From Pacificoceanicola sp048553275 (GTDB lineage: Bacteria; Pseudomonadota; Alphaproteobacteria; Rhodobacterales; Rhodobacteraceae): a stretch of 64,000 nt of DNA. The DNA is taken from assembly GCF_048553275.1 (NCBI RefSeq), contig NZ_JBLZMW010000001.1, forward strand, positions 62,001-126,000, written 5' to 3'. The notes beneath the pieces were generated by a model. The model was given only the letters and a program-made list of their open reading frames with translations. It was not told the DNA's origin and ran no database searches. Each line of letters starts with the position of its first letter. Positions within the stretch are counted from its first letter, which is position 1. A program made the position numbers and the translations under genes. Shown piece by piece: positions 8,228 through 17,134 of this stretch.

Positions 8228-9058
8228 ATGGATATCAAATCGGAAAACAAAAGTTTTGGCGGCATGCAGGGGGTTTATTCCCATGCATCCGAGGTCTGCG
8301 GCTGTGACATGACCTTCGGGCTGTACCTGCCTGAAGCGGCCACGCTCGGGTCCGTGCCGGTGCTTTGGTATCTGTCTGGTTTGACCTGTACGCATGAGAA
8401 CGCCATGACCAAGGCTGCGGCGCAGGGCTGGGCCGATGAGGCCGGAATCGCGCTGATCTTCCCGGATACCTCGCCGCGTGGCGAGGCAATCGCCGACGAT
8501 GACGCCTACGATCTGGGGCAGGGTGCCGGGTTTTACGTCAACGCCACGCAGGCTCCATGGGCGCCGCACTTCCGCATGTGGGATTACATCGCCGAAGAAC
8601 TGCCCGCGCTGATCGGCGCTGAATTTGCCGTTGATATGGATCGACAGGCGATCACCGGCCACTCCATGGGCGGGCACGGTGCGCTGACGCTTGCCATGGG
8701 CCTCAAAGGTCGGTTCCGGTCGGTTTCGGCCTTTGCTCCGATTGCCAATCCGACAAAGAGTGACTGGGGCCGCAAGCAGTTCGCTGCCTACCTTGGCGCG
8801 GATGAGGCGACATGGGCCAAGCACGACGCCAGCCTGTTGATGCAGGAGCGCGGTTTCGACGGGCCGGTCCTGATTGATCAGGGCACGAATGATCAGTTCC
8901 TTGATCTTCTGAAGCCCGAGGCGCTGGCGCAGGCGATGGCGGCACGGCGACAGGACGGCGCGTTCCGGATGCACAAGGGCTATGATCACTCCTATTTCTT
9001 CATGTCGTCGCTGATGGAAGAGCACGTCGCCTTCCACGCAGAGGCGCTTTACGCGTGA
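8228..9058 (+). CDS. fghA: S-formylglutathione hydrolase
   Basis: This 276-residue esterase-D-type serine hydrolase cleaves S-formylglutathione to formate and glutathione, the second step of glutathione-dependent formaldehyde detoxification. The nucleophile elbow GHSMGGHGAL (Ser near 150), acid Asp in the QGTNDQFL region and His in GYDHSYFF are all present, as is the N-terminal LSGLTCTHENAM oxyanion segment. AAGGAGG lies about 7 nt upstream of the ATG. The usual partner, class III alcohol dehydrogenase, is not adjacent. The stop codon overlaps the GTG start of the next gene. Confidence 0.95.
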   Translation: MDIKSENKSFGGMQGVYSHASEVCGCDMTFGLYLPEAATLGSVPVLWYLSGLTCTHENAMTKAAAQGWADEAGIALIFPDTSPRGEAIADDDAYDLGQGAGFYVNATQAPWAPHFRMWDYIAEELPALIGAEFAVDMDRQAITGHSMGGHGALTLAMGLKGRFRSVSAFAPIANPTKSDWGRKQFAAYLGADEATWAKHDASLLMQERGFDGPVLIDQGTNDQFLDLLKPEALAQAMAARRQDGAFRMHKGYDHSYFFMSSLMEEHVAFHAEALYA

Positions 9059-9507
9059 CGACGCTCTACATTGACGCAGATGCCTGCCCGGTGAAACAGG
9101 AGGCGGAGCGGGTGGCGACCCGGCACAAGATCGCCATGAAGCTGGTCGCCAATGGCGGCCTGCGCCCGTCCCAGAACCCGTTTGTCGAGGTGGTCATCGT
9201 GCCGGATGGCCCGGACGTGGCAGACATGTGGATTGCCGAGCGGGCAACGGTGGGCGACGTTGTCGTAACCGCCGACATGCCGCTCGCAGCAAAATGCGTG
9301 GAGGCGGGCGCGCTCGTGTTGCGCCATGACGGCTCGGTGCTCGACACGCGCAACATTGGCCAGCAGCTGGCCATGCGGGATCTGATGGCGGATCTGCGTT
9401 CCGCCGATCCATTCCGTCAGGGCGGCGGCAAGAGCTTTTCCAAGGCTGACAGGAGCCGGTTTCTGGACGCGCTGGAGCGGACCCTGCGCAAGGCAAAGGA
9501 AGCATAG
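9055..9507 (+). CDS. yaiI: YaiI/YqxD family protein (DUF188)
   Basis: This 150-residue protein belongs to the UPF0178/DUF188 family, which has a PIN-like fold but no settled function. The family signature is clear: LYIDADACPVKQE at the N-terminus, ANG in the middle, DMWIAER, and VVTADMPLAAKC. It starts with GTG overlapping the fghA stop (GTGA), implying translational coupling, and is followed 2 bp later by the HAD hydrolase gene. Confidence 0.88.
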   Translation: MTTLYIDADACPVKQEAERVATRHKIAMKLVANGGLRPSQNPFVEVVIVPDGPDVADMWIAERATVGDVVVTADMPLAAKCVEAGALVLRHDGSVLDTRNIGQQLAMRDLMADLRSADPFRQGGGKSFSKADRSRFLDALERTLRKAKEA

Positions 9508-9509
9508 GC

Positions 9510-10130
9510 ATGACGATCAAGGCGGTGGTTTTCGATATCGGCAATGTGCTGATCGAGTGGCAGCCCGAGCGTTACTATGACCGGATGTTCGGAGAAGAGC
9601 GTCGCCGCGCCATGTTTGCCGAGGTCGACTTGCACGGCATGAACGATCTGATCGACACGGGCCATGATTTTCGCGCGACGGTGTATCGCTGGGCTGACAA
9701 GTATCCACAGTGGAGCGAGGAAATCCGGCACTGGCACGACCATTGGCTCGATCTCGCGACCCCCGCCATTCCGCATTCGGTGCGGTTGCTTCGGGCACTG
9801 CGTGCGAAGGGCGTGCCAGTTTTCGCACTGACCAATTTCGGCATCGGCACATGGGCCATTGCGACGCCGAAATATGAGTTCCTGAATGAATTCGACCGGG
9901 CGTTCGTTTCGGGCCACATGGGCGTCATCAAGCCCGATCCACGCATCTACGAGATGCTCGAAGAGCAAAGTGGTGTTGCGCCGGATGGTTTGCTCTTTGC
10001 CGATGATCGCCGCGACAATATCGAGGCGGCGCGCGCACGGGGCTGGACCGGCCACGTCTTCACCGGGCCGGACGGATGGGCCGGGTGTCTCGTGGCGCAT
10101 GGTCTGCTGACAGAGGCGGAGGCGATTTAG
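9510..10130 (+). CDS. HAD-family hydrolase (HAD-IA, YihX-like)
   Basis: This 206-residue phosphatase/dehalogenase-like enzyme has HAD motif I (FDIGNVLIEW), motif II (ALTNFG), the motif III lysine (GVIKPDPRIYEML) and motif IV (FADDRRDNIEAA). The helical cap region (about 20-90) is of the YihX/epoxide-hydrolase N-terminal type; known relatives act on sugar phosphates, but the substrate here is unknown. It is the last gene of the fghA-yaiI-HAD run and converges with the MFS gene only 7 bp away. Confidence 0.9.
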   Translation: MTIKAVVFDIGNVLIEWQPERYYDRMFGEERRRAMFAEVDLHGMNDLIDTGHDFRATVYRWADKYPQWSEEIRHWHDHWLDLATPAIPHSVRLLRALRAKGVPVFALTNFGIGTWAIATPKYEFLNEFDRAFVSGHMGVIKPDPRIYEMLEEQSGVAPDGLLFADDRRDNIEAARARGWTGHVFTGPDGWAGCLVAHGLLTEAEAI

Positions 10131-10137
10131 GCGTGCG

Positions 10138-11388
10138 TCATTCGGCGGGAACCGCGCGGATTGGCCTGTTCTCCCGGATCGGCAAGTGCACAAGAGCACT
10201 CAGCGCCCCGACACCGACGCCAATCCACCAAACAAGTGTGTAATCGCCGTACATGTCATAAAAGCGCCCGCCCAGCCAGACACCCATAAACCCGCCAAGT
10301 TGGTGGCTGAAGAAGACCAGACCATAAAGCGTGCCCATGTAACGCAGGCCATAGAGATGCGCGATCAACCCGCTGGTCAGCGGCACAGTGGCCAGCCAGA
10401 GCGCTCCCATGACAGCGGAAAACACCAGCACCGACATCGGTGTGATGGGCATCAGAATGAACAGCGCCGCCGCGATGGTCCGGCCCGTGTAAATCCCCGC
10501 GAGCAGGTATTTCTTGGAAAACCGGTTGCCAAGCCAGCCCGCGCCGAGCGTGCCCATGATGTTGAAAAGGCCAATGAGCGAGATCGACACGGCGCCGAGC
10601 GCAGAGGTGGTTGTGACGCCAATGTTGTGCAGAACACCGCCCGCGGCAATGGGGCTGCACAGTTCGGTCACGAAGGCCGGGAAATGCGCGGTGATGAAGG
10701 CAAGCTGATAGCCACAGCTGAAGAAACCAATGAAAAGCAGGCCGAAGGACGGATCTCGCACCGCCTTTCGCAGCGCAGCTCCCATCGTTTGCTCGACCAC
10801 CGCGGCGGCTTTTTCCGGGGCAACCGGGGCGCGCATGAAGGGCAGAAGGAAGATCGAGCCAAGGATGATCGCGGCAAAGACGAGGAACACCGATTGCCAA
10901 GGCATCACGCCCAGCAAATATTCGGCAAACGGCGCACCGAGCACCTGTCCGGCGCTGCCGGCCGCTGTGGTGATGGCCAGCGACATGGAGCGGTTTTCGG
11001 CGCTGGCCGCCCGGCCTACCACGGCAAGGATCACCCCGAAGCCGGTGCCTGCGATGCCGAATCCAACGAGAATTTCAGCGGCTTGCATGGCCGAGGGGCT
11101 CATGGCGTAGCCTGACCACACCAGGCCGATGGCATAGAGCACGGCCCCGAGGATGATCGCCTTGCGATCCCCGATCTTCTCCGCAAGAGCACCGAAAATC
11201 GGCTGACCGATGCCCCAGGCAAGATTCTGAACGGCGATGGCAAAGCTGAACTCGCTGCGCAGCCAGCCGTATTCCTCCGCAATCGGGATCTGAAAGACGC
11301 CAAAGCTGGCCCTTATGGCGAAGGACAGCAGGATAATCATGCAGCCCGTGATCAAAACGGGCGTGAACAGGGGGGTGCGCGTGTGCAT
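10138..11388 (-). CDS. MFS transporter (OFA/oxalate-formate-like)
   Basis: This 416-residue major facilitator has 12 hydrophobic segments and the MFS signature loops: a GxxADRxG-like GALAEKIGDRKA between TM2 and TM3, and GWLGNRFSKKY between TM8 and TM9. Its sequence style (NLAWGIGQPIFGALAEKIG) resembles monocarboxylate/oxalate-formate antiporter relatives, so an organic acid substrate is plausible but unproven. ATG 11388 was chosen since GAGAGG lies 8 nt upstream. It is divergent from zapE, with 139 bp between their starts. Confidence 0.88.
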   Translation of the reverse strand: MHTRTPLFTPVLITGCMIILLSFAIRASFGVFQIPIAEEYGWLRSEFSFAIAVQNLAWGIGQPIFGALAEKIGDRKAIILGAVLYAIGLVWSGYAMSPSAMQAAEILVGFGIAGTGFGVILAVVGRAASAENRSMSLAITTAAGSAGQVLGAPFAEYLLGVMPWQSVFLVFAAIILGSIFLLPFMRAPVAPEKAAAVVEQTMGAALRKAVRDPSFGLLFIGFFSCGYQLAFITAHFPAFVTELCSPIAAGGVLHNIGVTTTSALGAVSISLIGLFNIMGTLGAGWLGNRFSKKYLLAGIYTGRTIAAALFILMPITPMSVLVFSAVMGALWLATVPLTSGLIAHLYGLRYMGTLYGLVFFSHQLGGFMGVWLGGRFYDMYGDYTLVWWIGVGVGALSALVHLPIRENRPIRAVPAE

Positions 11389-11527
11389 GGCAGAGACCTC
11401 TCGACGCGTCTGGATGGCCCGAAACGGCAACAAGGTCAATTCAGCGTGTTTGATCCGGACCATCGTTTGTCGTGATGGCGTGCGGAGCAGCTACACATTT
11501 GCCACGGGACGGTCTACATCGTCGCCC

Positions 11528-12592
11528 ATGAAAACGGTTCAAGAGACATACGAGGCCCGTGTCGCGGCCGGCGCGATCAAGCGCGACGAGGCGCAGCTGT
11601 CGGTTTTGCCGGAGTTGGAGCGGATCCGCGCCGAAGTGGCCGCACCGCCAAAGAAAAAAGGGTTGTTCCGCAAGGCGCCGGAGCCGCCGAAGGGCCTGTA
11701 TATCTGGGGCGGCGTGGGTCGGGGCAAGTCCATGTTGATGGACCTTTTCGTCGATACGCTGACCGTTCCGGCCCGGCGGGTGCATTTCCATGCCTTCATG
11801 CAAGAGGTGCAGAGCGAGATTCACAAACTCCGCAAGCAAGGCGTCGAAGATCCGATCAAGCCGGTGGCGCGGGATGTCAGCGACGCGGTGCGCGTGCTCG
11901 CCTTTGACGAAATGCAGATCACGGATATTGCCGATGCCATGATCGTCGGGCGGCTGTTCGAGCAGGTCATGGCTGCGGGCACGGTGATCGTCACAACGTC
12001 AAACCGCGTGCCGGATGACCTCTACAAGGACGGGCTGAACCGACAGCTCTTTTTGCCTTTCATCGCCTTGTTGAAGGAGCGGATGGTCGTGCAGGAACTG
12101 GCCTCCGAGCGCGACCACCGGCAGGATCGGCTTTCAGGCGAGACAGTGTATTTCGCTCCTGCGGGCGCAGAATCGCGCCAGGCCATCGATATCATCTGGG
12201 ATGAGTTGAGCCACGGCAGGGACGGCCCTCATACGCTGCACGTCAAGGGCCGCGATCTGGTGCTGGAGCGCTACAGCAACGGTATGGCGCGCGCATCGTT
12301 CTATCAGCTCTGCGGCCAGATGCTTGGGCCGGGGGATTATCTTGCTCTTGCGGACGCGGTGCGTGTTCTGGTCCTTGAGGACATCCCGCGCCTGTCTCGT
12401 CAGAATTTCAACGAAGCCAAGCGCTTCGTGACCCTGATTGACGCGCTCTACGAGGCCCGGGTTCGGCTCATTGCGAGCGCGGCAGCAGAGCCGGAAATGC
12501 TCTATGTGGAAGGGGCCGGGAGTTTCGAGTTTGAACGCACGGCCAGCCGTTTGCGCGAAATGCAGGACGAAAACTGGGGCAAAACTGACTGA
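11528..12592 (+). CDS. zapE: Cell division protein ZapE (AFG1-like ATPase)
   Basis: This 354-residue AAA-type ATPase has a Walker A motif (GGVGRGKSMLMD, near residue 65), a Walker B motif (VLAFDEMQITDIADAM) and the sensor segment VTTSNRVPDDLY, as in AFG1/ZapE. In E. coli ZapE acts at the Z-ring during constriction. The insert KKKGLFRKAPEPPKGLYIW before Walker A is typical of alphaproteobacterial copies. ATG 11528 was chosen because homology begins there. The gene faces convergent LysM genes. Confidence 0.92.
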   Translation: MKTVQETYEARVAAGAIKRDEAQLSVLPELERIRAEVAAPPKKKGLFRKAPEPPKGLYIWGGVGRGKSMLMDLFVDTLTVPARRVHFHAFMQEVQSEIHKLRKQGVEDPIKPVARDVSDAVRVLAFDEMQITDIADAMIVGRLFEQVMAAGTVIVTTSNRVPDDLYKDGLNRQLFLPFIALLKERMVVQELASERDHRQDRLSGETVYFAPAGAESRQAIDIIWDELSHGRDGPHTLHVKGRDLVLERYSNGMARASFYQLCGQMLGPGDYLALADAVRVLVLEDIPRLSRQNFNEAKRFVTLIDALYEARVRLIASAAAEPEMLYVEGAGSFEFERTASRLREMQDENWGKTD

Positions 12593-12598
12593 GCAATG

Positions 12599-12624
12599 AA
12601 AAAAGGGGGTCCCGAAGGACCCCC
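12599..12624 (-). terminator. Rho-independent terminator for the LysM gene
   Basis: An 8-bp perfect stem (GGGGGTCC / GGACCCCC) with loop CGAA is followed on the minus strand by six T residues. It sits about 40 bp past the LysM stop codon. Convergent zapE may also use the hairpin but lacks a T-run on its strand. Confidence 0.85.
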
Positions 12625-12661
12625 GATACTGCTCGTTTGCACTGGTCTTGCTGCCTGATTG

Positions 12662-13279
12662 TTATGTTCCGGGTATGGTGAGAACCATGCCAGCCTTCAG
12701 ATCCGCCGGCTCGGTCAACTGATCGGGGTTGGCGTCGATGATCTGGAAATAGGCGACGGTGGTTCCGTAAAAGCGAAAGGCGATGCCCGGCAGGCTGTCA
12801 CCGGGTTTGACTGTGTATTTCTGGCCTTGTGGCTCCGCTACGGCGGGAGCGGCCGGCGCAGGTGCCGGGTCAAGACTTGCCTGCTCCCGGAGTGGGGCGG
12901 GCGCGGGGCTGGCAGGCTTTGCCGCTTTCATTTCCTGCATGATGCCGTAGCTCATGGCGCGCAGCTGTTCCATTGCATCGCCGCGTGCCACTGGCTTTGG
13001 CGTTGGGGCAGGCGTCGGGTCTGCAACGGCCACGGGAGCAGGAACGGATTTCGGTTCGGGAGCAGGGGCGGCGACACGCTCTGGCTGGCCCTGCGGTTTC
13101 GGCACAGGCTGAACCGGCGCCGATTGCGGAATGGCCGGTGTCAGGCCAAGCAGGCTGGGGTCAGATCGACTGACTTCATTGAAATCGGGGGTCTGTTGTG
13201 GCTGCGGTGCAAGCCCGAACCAAAGAAAGCCCAGAGTGACGGCGATAAAGCCAGTGCCAAGAAATGCCTGTTTGATCAT
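12662..13279 (-). CDS. Membrane-anchored LysM domain protein
   Basis: This 205-residue protein has one N-terminal membrane anchor (about 7-25), a long Pro/Ala-rich linker (about 28-145), and a C-terminal LysM peptidoglycan-binding domain (about 150-203: YTVKPGDSLPGIAFRFYG, then MVLTIPGT). It would sit in the inner membrane and reach across the periplasm to the cell wall. It is a paralogue of the next gene upstream (13486-14088): both have anchor, linker and C-terminal LysM and an MIxx-start. The enzymatic role, if any, is unknown. Confidence 0.82.
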   Translation of the reverse strand: MIKQAFLGTGFIAVTLGFLWFGLAPQPQQTPDFNEVSRSDPSLLGLTPAIPQSAPVQPVPKPQGQPERVAAPAPEPKSVPAPVAVADPTPAPTPKPVARGDAMEQLRAMSYGIMQEMKAAKPASPAPAPLREQASLDPAPAPAAPAVAEPQGQKYTVKPGDSLPGIAFRFYGTTVAYFQIIDANPDQLTEPADLKAGMVLTIPGT

Positions 13280-13394
13280 GCGCGGAAACCCGTTCTGGAT
13301 ACAGATATTCCATTACGCTCAATCGCGCATACAACCGTCATGACCTGTCCCCCTTGGAGCGCCGTCAGTGGCAGTGCGGCGTACTCTACTCAGG

Positions 13395-13424
13395 GTTATA
13401 GGCGAATCACATTGAAGCCGTCAA
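13395..13424 (-). promoter_or_regulatory. Sigma-70-type promoter upstream of the LysM gene
   Basis: On the minus strand TTGACG (13419-13424) and TATAAC (13395-13400) are separated by 18 bp. A second TTGACA lies about 19 bp further upstream (13438-13443). Transcription would begin near 13388 and leave an untranslated leader of about 110 nt before the LysM start at 13279. Confidence 0.55.
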
Positions 13425-13485
13425 CATCTAGTAATGCTGTCAACACCTCGGTTTCGCTAAGGTAGTGATACACAACAATTAGTGA

Positions 13486-14088
13486 TCAATTTGCGGGCAA
13501 GACCAATGTCTGACCGGGGCGCAGATCATCCGGGCGGGTCAGCTTTGTCTGATTTGCAGCGAACAAAGGCCCGGTCATATTGACGTCGCCATAGATCCGT
13601 TCGGCGATAGAGACGAGGCTGTCTCCGGGCTGAACAACATAAAGACCCTCGCCGGCAGCTTCGGCCTGCGCCGGGGCGGTGGGGGTTTCGTTGAGCGAGC
13701 GCTGTACAATCGTGTGCAACAGGCTGCCCGGTTGGCCCGGTGCCTTCTCATGGCCAGTGGCCTGATTGAGGTTCGAGAGCGTCTCCCACGTCATGCGGCG
13801 CAGCGATTGATCGTCAAGATCGGCTGCGGTTGTTGATGCGGGGGCAATGCGCGGCTGGGGCGGGTTCGGACGGGCCGGTGCCGCCGTGGCCTGACCAAGG
13901 CCGTTTGCCACGGCCCGGGCCATGGGGTCCGCCGGAGAGGGCGCAGCATCGAGCGTGGGTTCGGCGCGCGTGACCGGCTGCGGAACATCGGGAAGACGCG
14001 CGGCGCGGTTCGAGCCTGGCTGAAACACCACCAGCGCGATGGTGATCGCGACAAAGCCAACTGCGAAAAGAACCATCCTGATCATCAA
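13486..14088 (-). CDS. Membrane-anchored LysM domain protein (paralogue)
   Basis: This 200-residue protein has an N-terminal membrane anchor (about 4-22), a Pro/Ala-rich linker and a C-terminal LysM domain (about 148-199: YVVQPGDSLVSIAERIYG and GQTLVLPAN). It follows the rhodanese-like gene by 12 bp on the same strand, so the two are probably co-transcribed. Architecture and position next to the other LysM gene point to a tandem duplication that has diverged strongly in the linker. Confidence 0.82.
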   Translation of the reverse strand: MMIRMVLFAVGFVAITIALVVFQPGSNRAARLPDVPQPVTRAEPTLDAAPSPADPMARAVANGLGQATAAPARPNPPQPRIAPASTTAADLDDQSLRRMTWETLSNLNQATGHEKAPGQPGSLLHTIVQRSLNETPTAPAQAEAAGEGLYVVQPGDSLVSIAERIYGDVNMTGPLFAANQTKLTRPDDLRPGQTLVLPAN

Positions 14089-14100
14089 CTCACCCTTCCG

Positions 14101-14673
14101 CTACTGACCTTGGGCGATGCTGAGCCCCGCCCCGGTCCAGGCGGACAATCCGCCACGGTAATATTTAAGCTTGGTCGCCGGGTATCCGGCCCCAAGGAGA
14201 TCGCGCACCGCCTCCGCTGCGGCGGGCGCATCGGCACCGCCATCAAAAATAACGAGATCGTAGGCCGCGGAAAAATCGCCGTTGCGCACGCCCAGAGCGT
14301 TCAGAAGGTCATCGCGGTACTGGTTGCCGGGCTGCAGCGTCGCAGCAGGCACGTTCACCGCCCCCGGTATCGTTTCCGAGCCGTAGGCGGCAGGCAGGCG
14401 GGCATCAATCAGCAGGCCCTGACCGGCCGCAACGAACAGGTCGAGGAAATCGAGGATTTCCAGCTCGCCGATGGTGGTCACGCCGGGGGCCGCCTGCATC
14501 GGCTGAAGGCAGGCGGGCGGACAGGCCGGGCCGCTGCGTTCGATACGGACAGACACGCCGTTCAAGCTGACGCTGAAGGCGTCACGATCCTCCGAGATGC
14601 GGGTGTTTTGCGCACAGAGAGGCGCTGCCATGAGAATGGCGGCGCTCGCACTGAGGCAAAGACCTTTGATCAT
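14101..14673 (-). CDS. Periplasmic rhodanese-like protein lacking the catalytic cysteine
   Basis: This 190-residue exported protein has a signal peptide (cleavage likely after APLCA, residue 21) and a rhodanese fold: LLIDARLPAAYGSETIPGAVNVP matches the DxR..xxxGHIPGA region. At the active-site loop, where Cys-x-x-G is expected, the protein reads LVIFDGGADAP, so no catalytic cysteine is present and sulfur transfer is unlikely. Two cysteines (CPPAC, about 51-55) precede the domain and could form a disulfide. It heads an operon with a LysM protein, suggesting an envelope or cell-wall role through protein binding. Confidence 0.8.
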   Translation of the reverse strand: MIKGLCLSASAAILMAAPLCAQNTRISEDRDAFSVSLNGVSVRIERSGPACPPACLQPMQAAPGVTTIGELEILDFLDLFVAAGQGLLIDARLPAAYGSETIPGAVNVPAATLQPGNQYRDDLLNALGVRNGDFSAAYDLVIFDGGADAPAAAEAVRDLLGAGYPATKLKYYRGGLSAWTGAGLSIAQGQ

Positions 14674-14727
14674 CTACTCGTCCTCTGGTGTCCCTTTTGG
14701 GATCTCAATTATTCATTATTCACCAAA

Positions 14728-14756
14728 ATATAGGGCGGTCGGGGCGAATCAGTCAA
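14728..14756 (-). promoter_or_regulatory. Promoter of the rhodanese-LysM operon
   Basis: TTGACT (minus strand, 14751-14756) and CTATAT (14728-14733) are separated by 17 bp, a good sigma-70 fit, about 55 bp upstream of the rhodanese-like gene start. Confidence 0.6.
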
Positions 14757-14807
14757 TATGCTGAGGGTGCCCACAAGGGGTTTTGTGCCGCTCGTGGCCC
14801 TTGGGAC

Positions 14808-16085
14808 TCAGGCGTTCCTGCGCAGGACGTGTCCGGCAAGATAAAGCGAGCCGCAGATGAGGATGCGCGCTTCTGGTGCCTCTGCCGTGATGGAGCGCAG
14901 TGCGTCCGCGAGGCTTTCGGCTTCGGACTCACGATGTCCGCTCTTTTGCGCCATGCGCGCGGTCTCGGTCGCGGGCAGGGTGTTGGCCTCGCCGGGGATC
15001 GAAACGGCGGTCAGACTGGTGGCATGGTCTGCCAGCGGACGCAGGAAACCACCCGCGTCCTTGGTGTTGAGCATGCCGCAAATCAAATGCGTGGGGCGGC
15101 GCGGCAGTCGCGCCAGATGCGCGGCCAGAGCCTCGCCCGCTGCCGGATTGTGCCCGCCGTCGAGCCAGAGCTCGGCCTTGGGGGCAATCTCGACCAACGG
15201 ACCCTCCTTGAGGCGTTGCATCCGCGCGGGCCAATAGGCTTCGGTGACGGCGGCCTCGAAGGCGGCGTCGCCCGCGTTCAGATGCCTCAGCGCGGCCAGA
15301 GCGGCCCCGGCGTTCTGAATCTGATGGGCGCCGGGCAGGTTCGGCAGTGGAAGGTCCAGAAGGCCGGTTTCATCCTGATAGACCATGCGCCCATGCTCTT
15401 CGCCAACGTGCCAGTTTTGACCATAGGCCAGAAGCGGCGCGCCAAGAGCCACAGCGCGGGCTTCGATCACCGCCATCACCTCTTCCGGCTGGGGCCCGAC
15501 GACGCAGGGCACGCCGCGTTTGATGATCCCGGCTTTCTCGCCTGCGATCTTGGCCAGCGTGTCGCCCAGGAACTGTTCATGGTCCATGCTGATCGGGGTC
15601 AGGATGGTCAGAGCGGGCTTCTCCACGACGTTTGTCGCATCAAGACGGCCGCCGAGGCCGGTTTCGAGAAGGGTATAATCTGCGGGCGTCCGGGCCATGG
15701 CCAGCAGAGCCGCGCAGGTGGTGATCTCGAAATAGGTGATCGTCTCGCCACCGTTGGCCGCGTAACACTCGTCAAGAACCGCAGTCAGATGCTCTTCGGT
15801 GATCAGCTCTCCCGCGAGGCGGATGCGTTCATGAAACCGGGCCAGATGTGGCGAGGTGTAGGCGTGCACACGGTGTCCGGCCGCTTCGAGGCCCGCGCGG
15901 ATCATCGCCTGTGTGGACCCTTTGCCATTGGTCCCGGCAAGGTGGACGACAGGCGGCAATTTTTGCTCGGGATGGCCCAGAGCCTCAAGCAGCCGCCAGA
16001 CCCGATCCAGAACAAGATCAATCACCTTGGGGTGCAGGGCCATCATCCGGTCGAGAATGACGTCGGAGGGTGTGTTGTCGCTCAT
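14808..16085 (-). CDS. folC: Folylpolyglutamate synthase / dihydrofolate synthase
   Basis: This 425-residue Mur-ligase-family enzyme adds glutamate to dihydropteroate and to folates. It shows the P-loop GTNGKGST (near residue 50), the TSPHL folate loop, the ETGLGGRLDATN segment with Mg ligands, and LDGGHNPAA in the C-terminal domain. Length is normal. The ATG at 16085 starts MSDNTPSDVILDRMM, matching related starts. It lies 131 bp downstream of accD in the same orientation, a conserved accD-folC pairing in many bacteria. Confidence 0.95.
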   Translation of the reverse strand: MSDNTPSDVILDRMMALHPKVIDLVLDRVWRLLEALGHPEQKLPPVVHLAGTNGKGSTQAMIRAGLEAAGHRVHAYTSPHLARFHERIRLAGELITEEHLTAVLDECYAANGGETITYFEITTCAALLAMARTPADYTLLETGLGGRLDATNVVEKPALTILTPISMDHEQFLGDTLAKIAGEKAGIIKRGVPCVVGPQPEEVMAVIEARAVALGAPLLAYGQNWHVGEEHGRMVYQDETGLLDLPLPNLPGAHQIQNAGAALAALRHLNAGDAAFEAAVTEAYWPARMQRLKEGPLVEIAPKAELWLDGGHNPAAGEALAAHLARLPRRPTHLICGMLNTKDAGGFLRPLADHATSLTAVSIPGEANTLPATETARMAQKSGHRESEAESLADALRSITAEAPEARILICGSLYLAGHVLRRNA

Positions 16086-16216
16086 GATCAGAACCTGCAC
16101 ATTGGATTGGCCACATGGTCTGCGACGCCGGGGATCGTGTTCTGGTTGCCTTCGCGGAACAGATCCGCCGCACCGGCGCGGCACATCAATGGATCGGCAG
16201 CCGGGCGGTGCAAATG

Positions 16217-17134
16217 TCAGGCTTTCGTCTGAGGCATCTTGGCCTCTTCCGGTCCCGGCGCAGGCAGGTCGCCCCAGGTCGGTGGCGGCATTTGCATCAG
16301 CATCCGACAGATCACGATCAGCTCCTTGCGCATTTCGCGGCGGTCGGTCACGCGATCCAGCATCCCGTGTTCCAGCAGGTATTCCGCTCGCTGAAAGCCT
16401 TCAGGCAGCTTTTCCCGGATTGTCTGTTCGATCACACGCGGACCTGCAAAGCAGATCAATGCGTTCGGTTCTGCGATCTGTACGTCGCCGAGCATCGCGT
16501 AAGAGGCCGTCACGCCGCCCGTTGTCGGATGTGTCAGCACAACGATGTAGGGCAGGTCGGCTTCCTTGAGCATCTGTATCGCGACTGTGGTGCGGGGCAT
16601 CTGCATCAGGCTGAGAATGCCCTCCTGCATCCGTGCGCCCCCGGCGGCGGAGAACAGGATCAGCGGACGGCCCAGTTTAACCGCCTCTTCGGCGGCCGCG
16701 ACGATGGCGTTGCCGACATACATGCCCATGGAGCCGGCCATGAAGCTGAAGTCCTGCGCGGCAGCCACGATTGGAGTGCGCCCGATCTCGCCGGTAGCGA
16801 CTAGCATCGCCTCTTTTTCGCCGGTGGTTTTCTGGGCCGTCTTCATCCGCTCCGGATAGCGCTTCTGATCGCGGAACTGCAGCGGGTCGGCCAGGGGCTC
16901 CGGAACGGCCACCTCGTTGAACACACCGCCATCGAAGAGCGACAGAAAGCGGTCACGCGGCGTGATATGCATATGGTGGTTGCAATTGGTGCAGACGTTC
17001 AGATTGTCACTGATTTCCCGATGGAACAGCATCGTCCCGCATCCGTCGCACTTGGACCAGAGGTTCTCGGGGATTTCTCGCCGCGAGAAGATCGAGTTGA
17101 TGCGCGGGCGAACGTAGTTGGTAATCCAGTTCAT
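16217..17134 (-). CDS. accD: Acetyl-CoA carboxylase carboxyltransferase subunit beta
   Basis: AccD carries out, with AccA, the transfer of the carboxyl group from biotin to acetyl-CoA in fatty-acid synthesis. The 305-residue protein begins MNWITNYVRPRIN, has the zinc ribbon C-x2-C ... C-x2-C (CDGCG and CTNCN, about residues 29-51), and the carboxyltransferase core with SAAGGARMQEG and HPTTGGVTASYA. The start at 17134 is set by this conserved N-terminus. folC follows in the same orientation. Confidence 0.97.
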   Translation of the reverse strand: MNWITNYVRPRINSIFSRREIPENLWSKCDGCGTMLFHREISDNLNVCTNCNHHMHITPRDRFLSLFDGGVFNEVAVPEPLADPLQFRDQKRYPERMKTAQKTTGEKEAMLVATGEIGRTPIVAAAQDFSFMAGSMGMYVGNAIVAAAEEAVKLGRPLILFSAAGGARMQEGILSLMQMPRTTVAIQMLKEADLPYIVVLTHPTTGGVTASYAMLGDVQIAEPNALICFAGPRVIEQTIREKLPEGFQRAEYLLEHGMLDRVTDRREMRKELIVICRMLMQMPPPTWGDLPAPGPEEAKMPQTKA

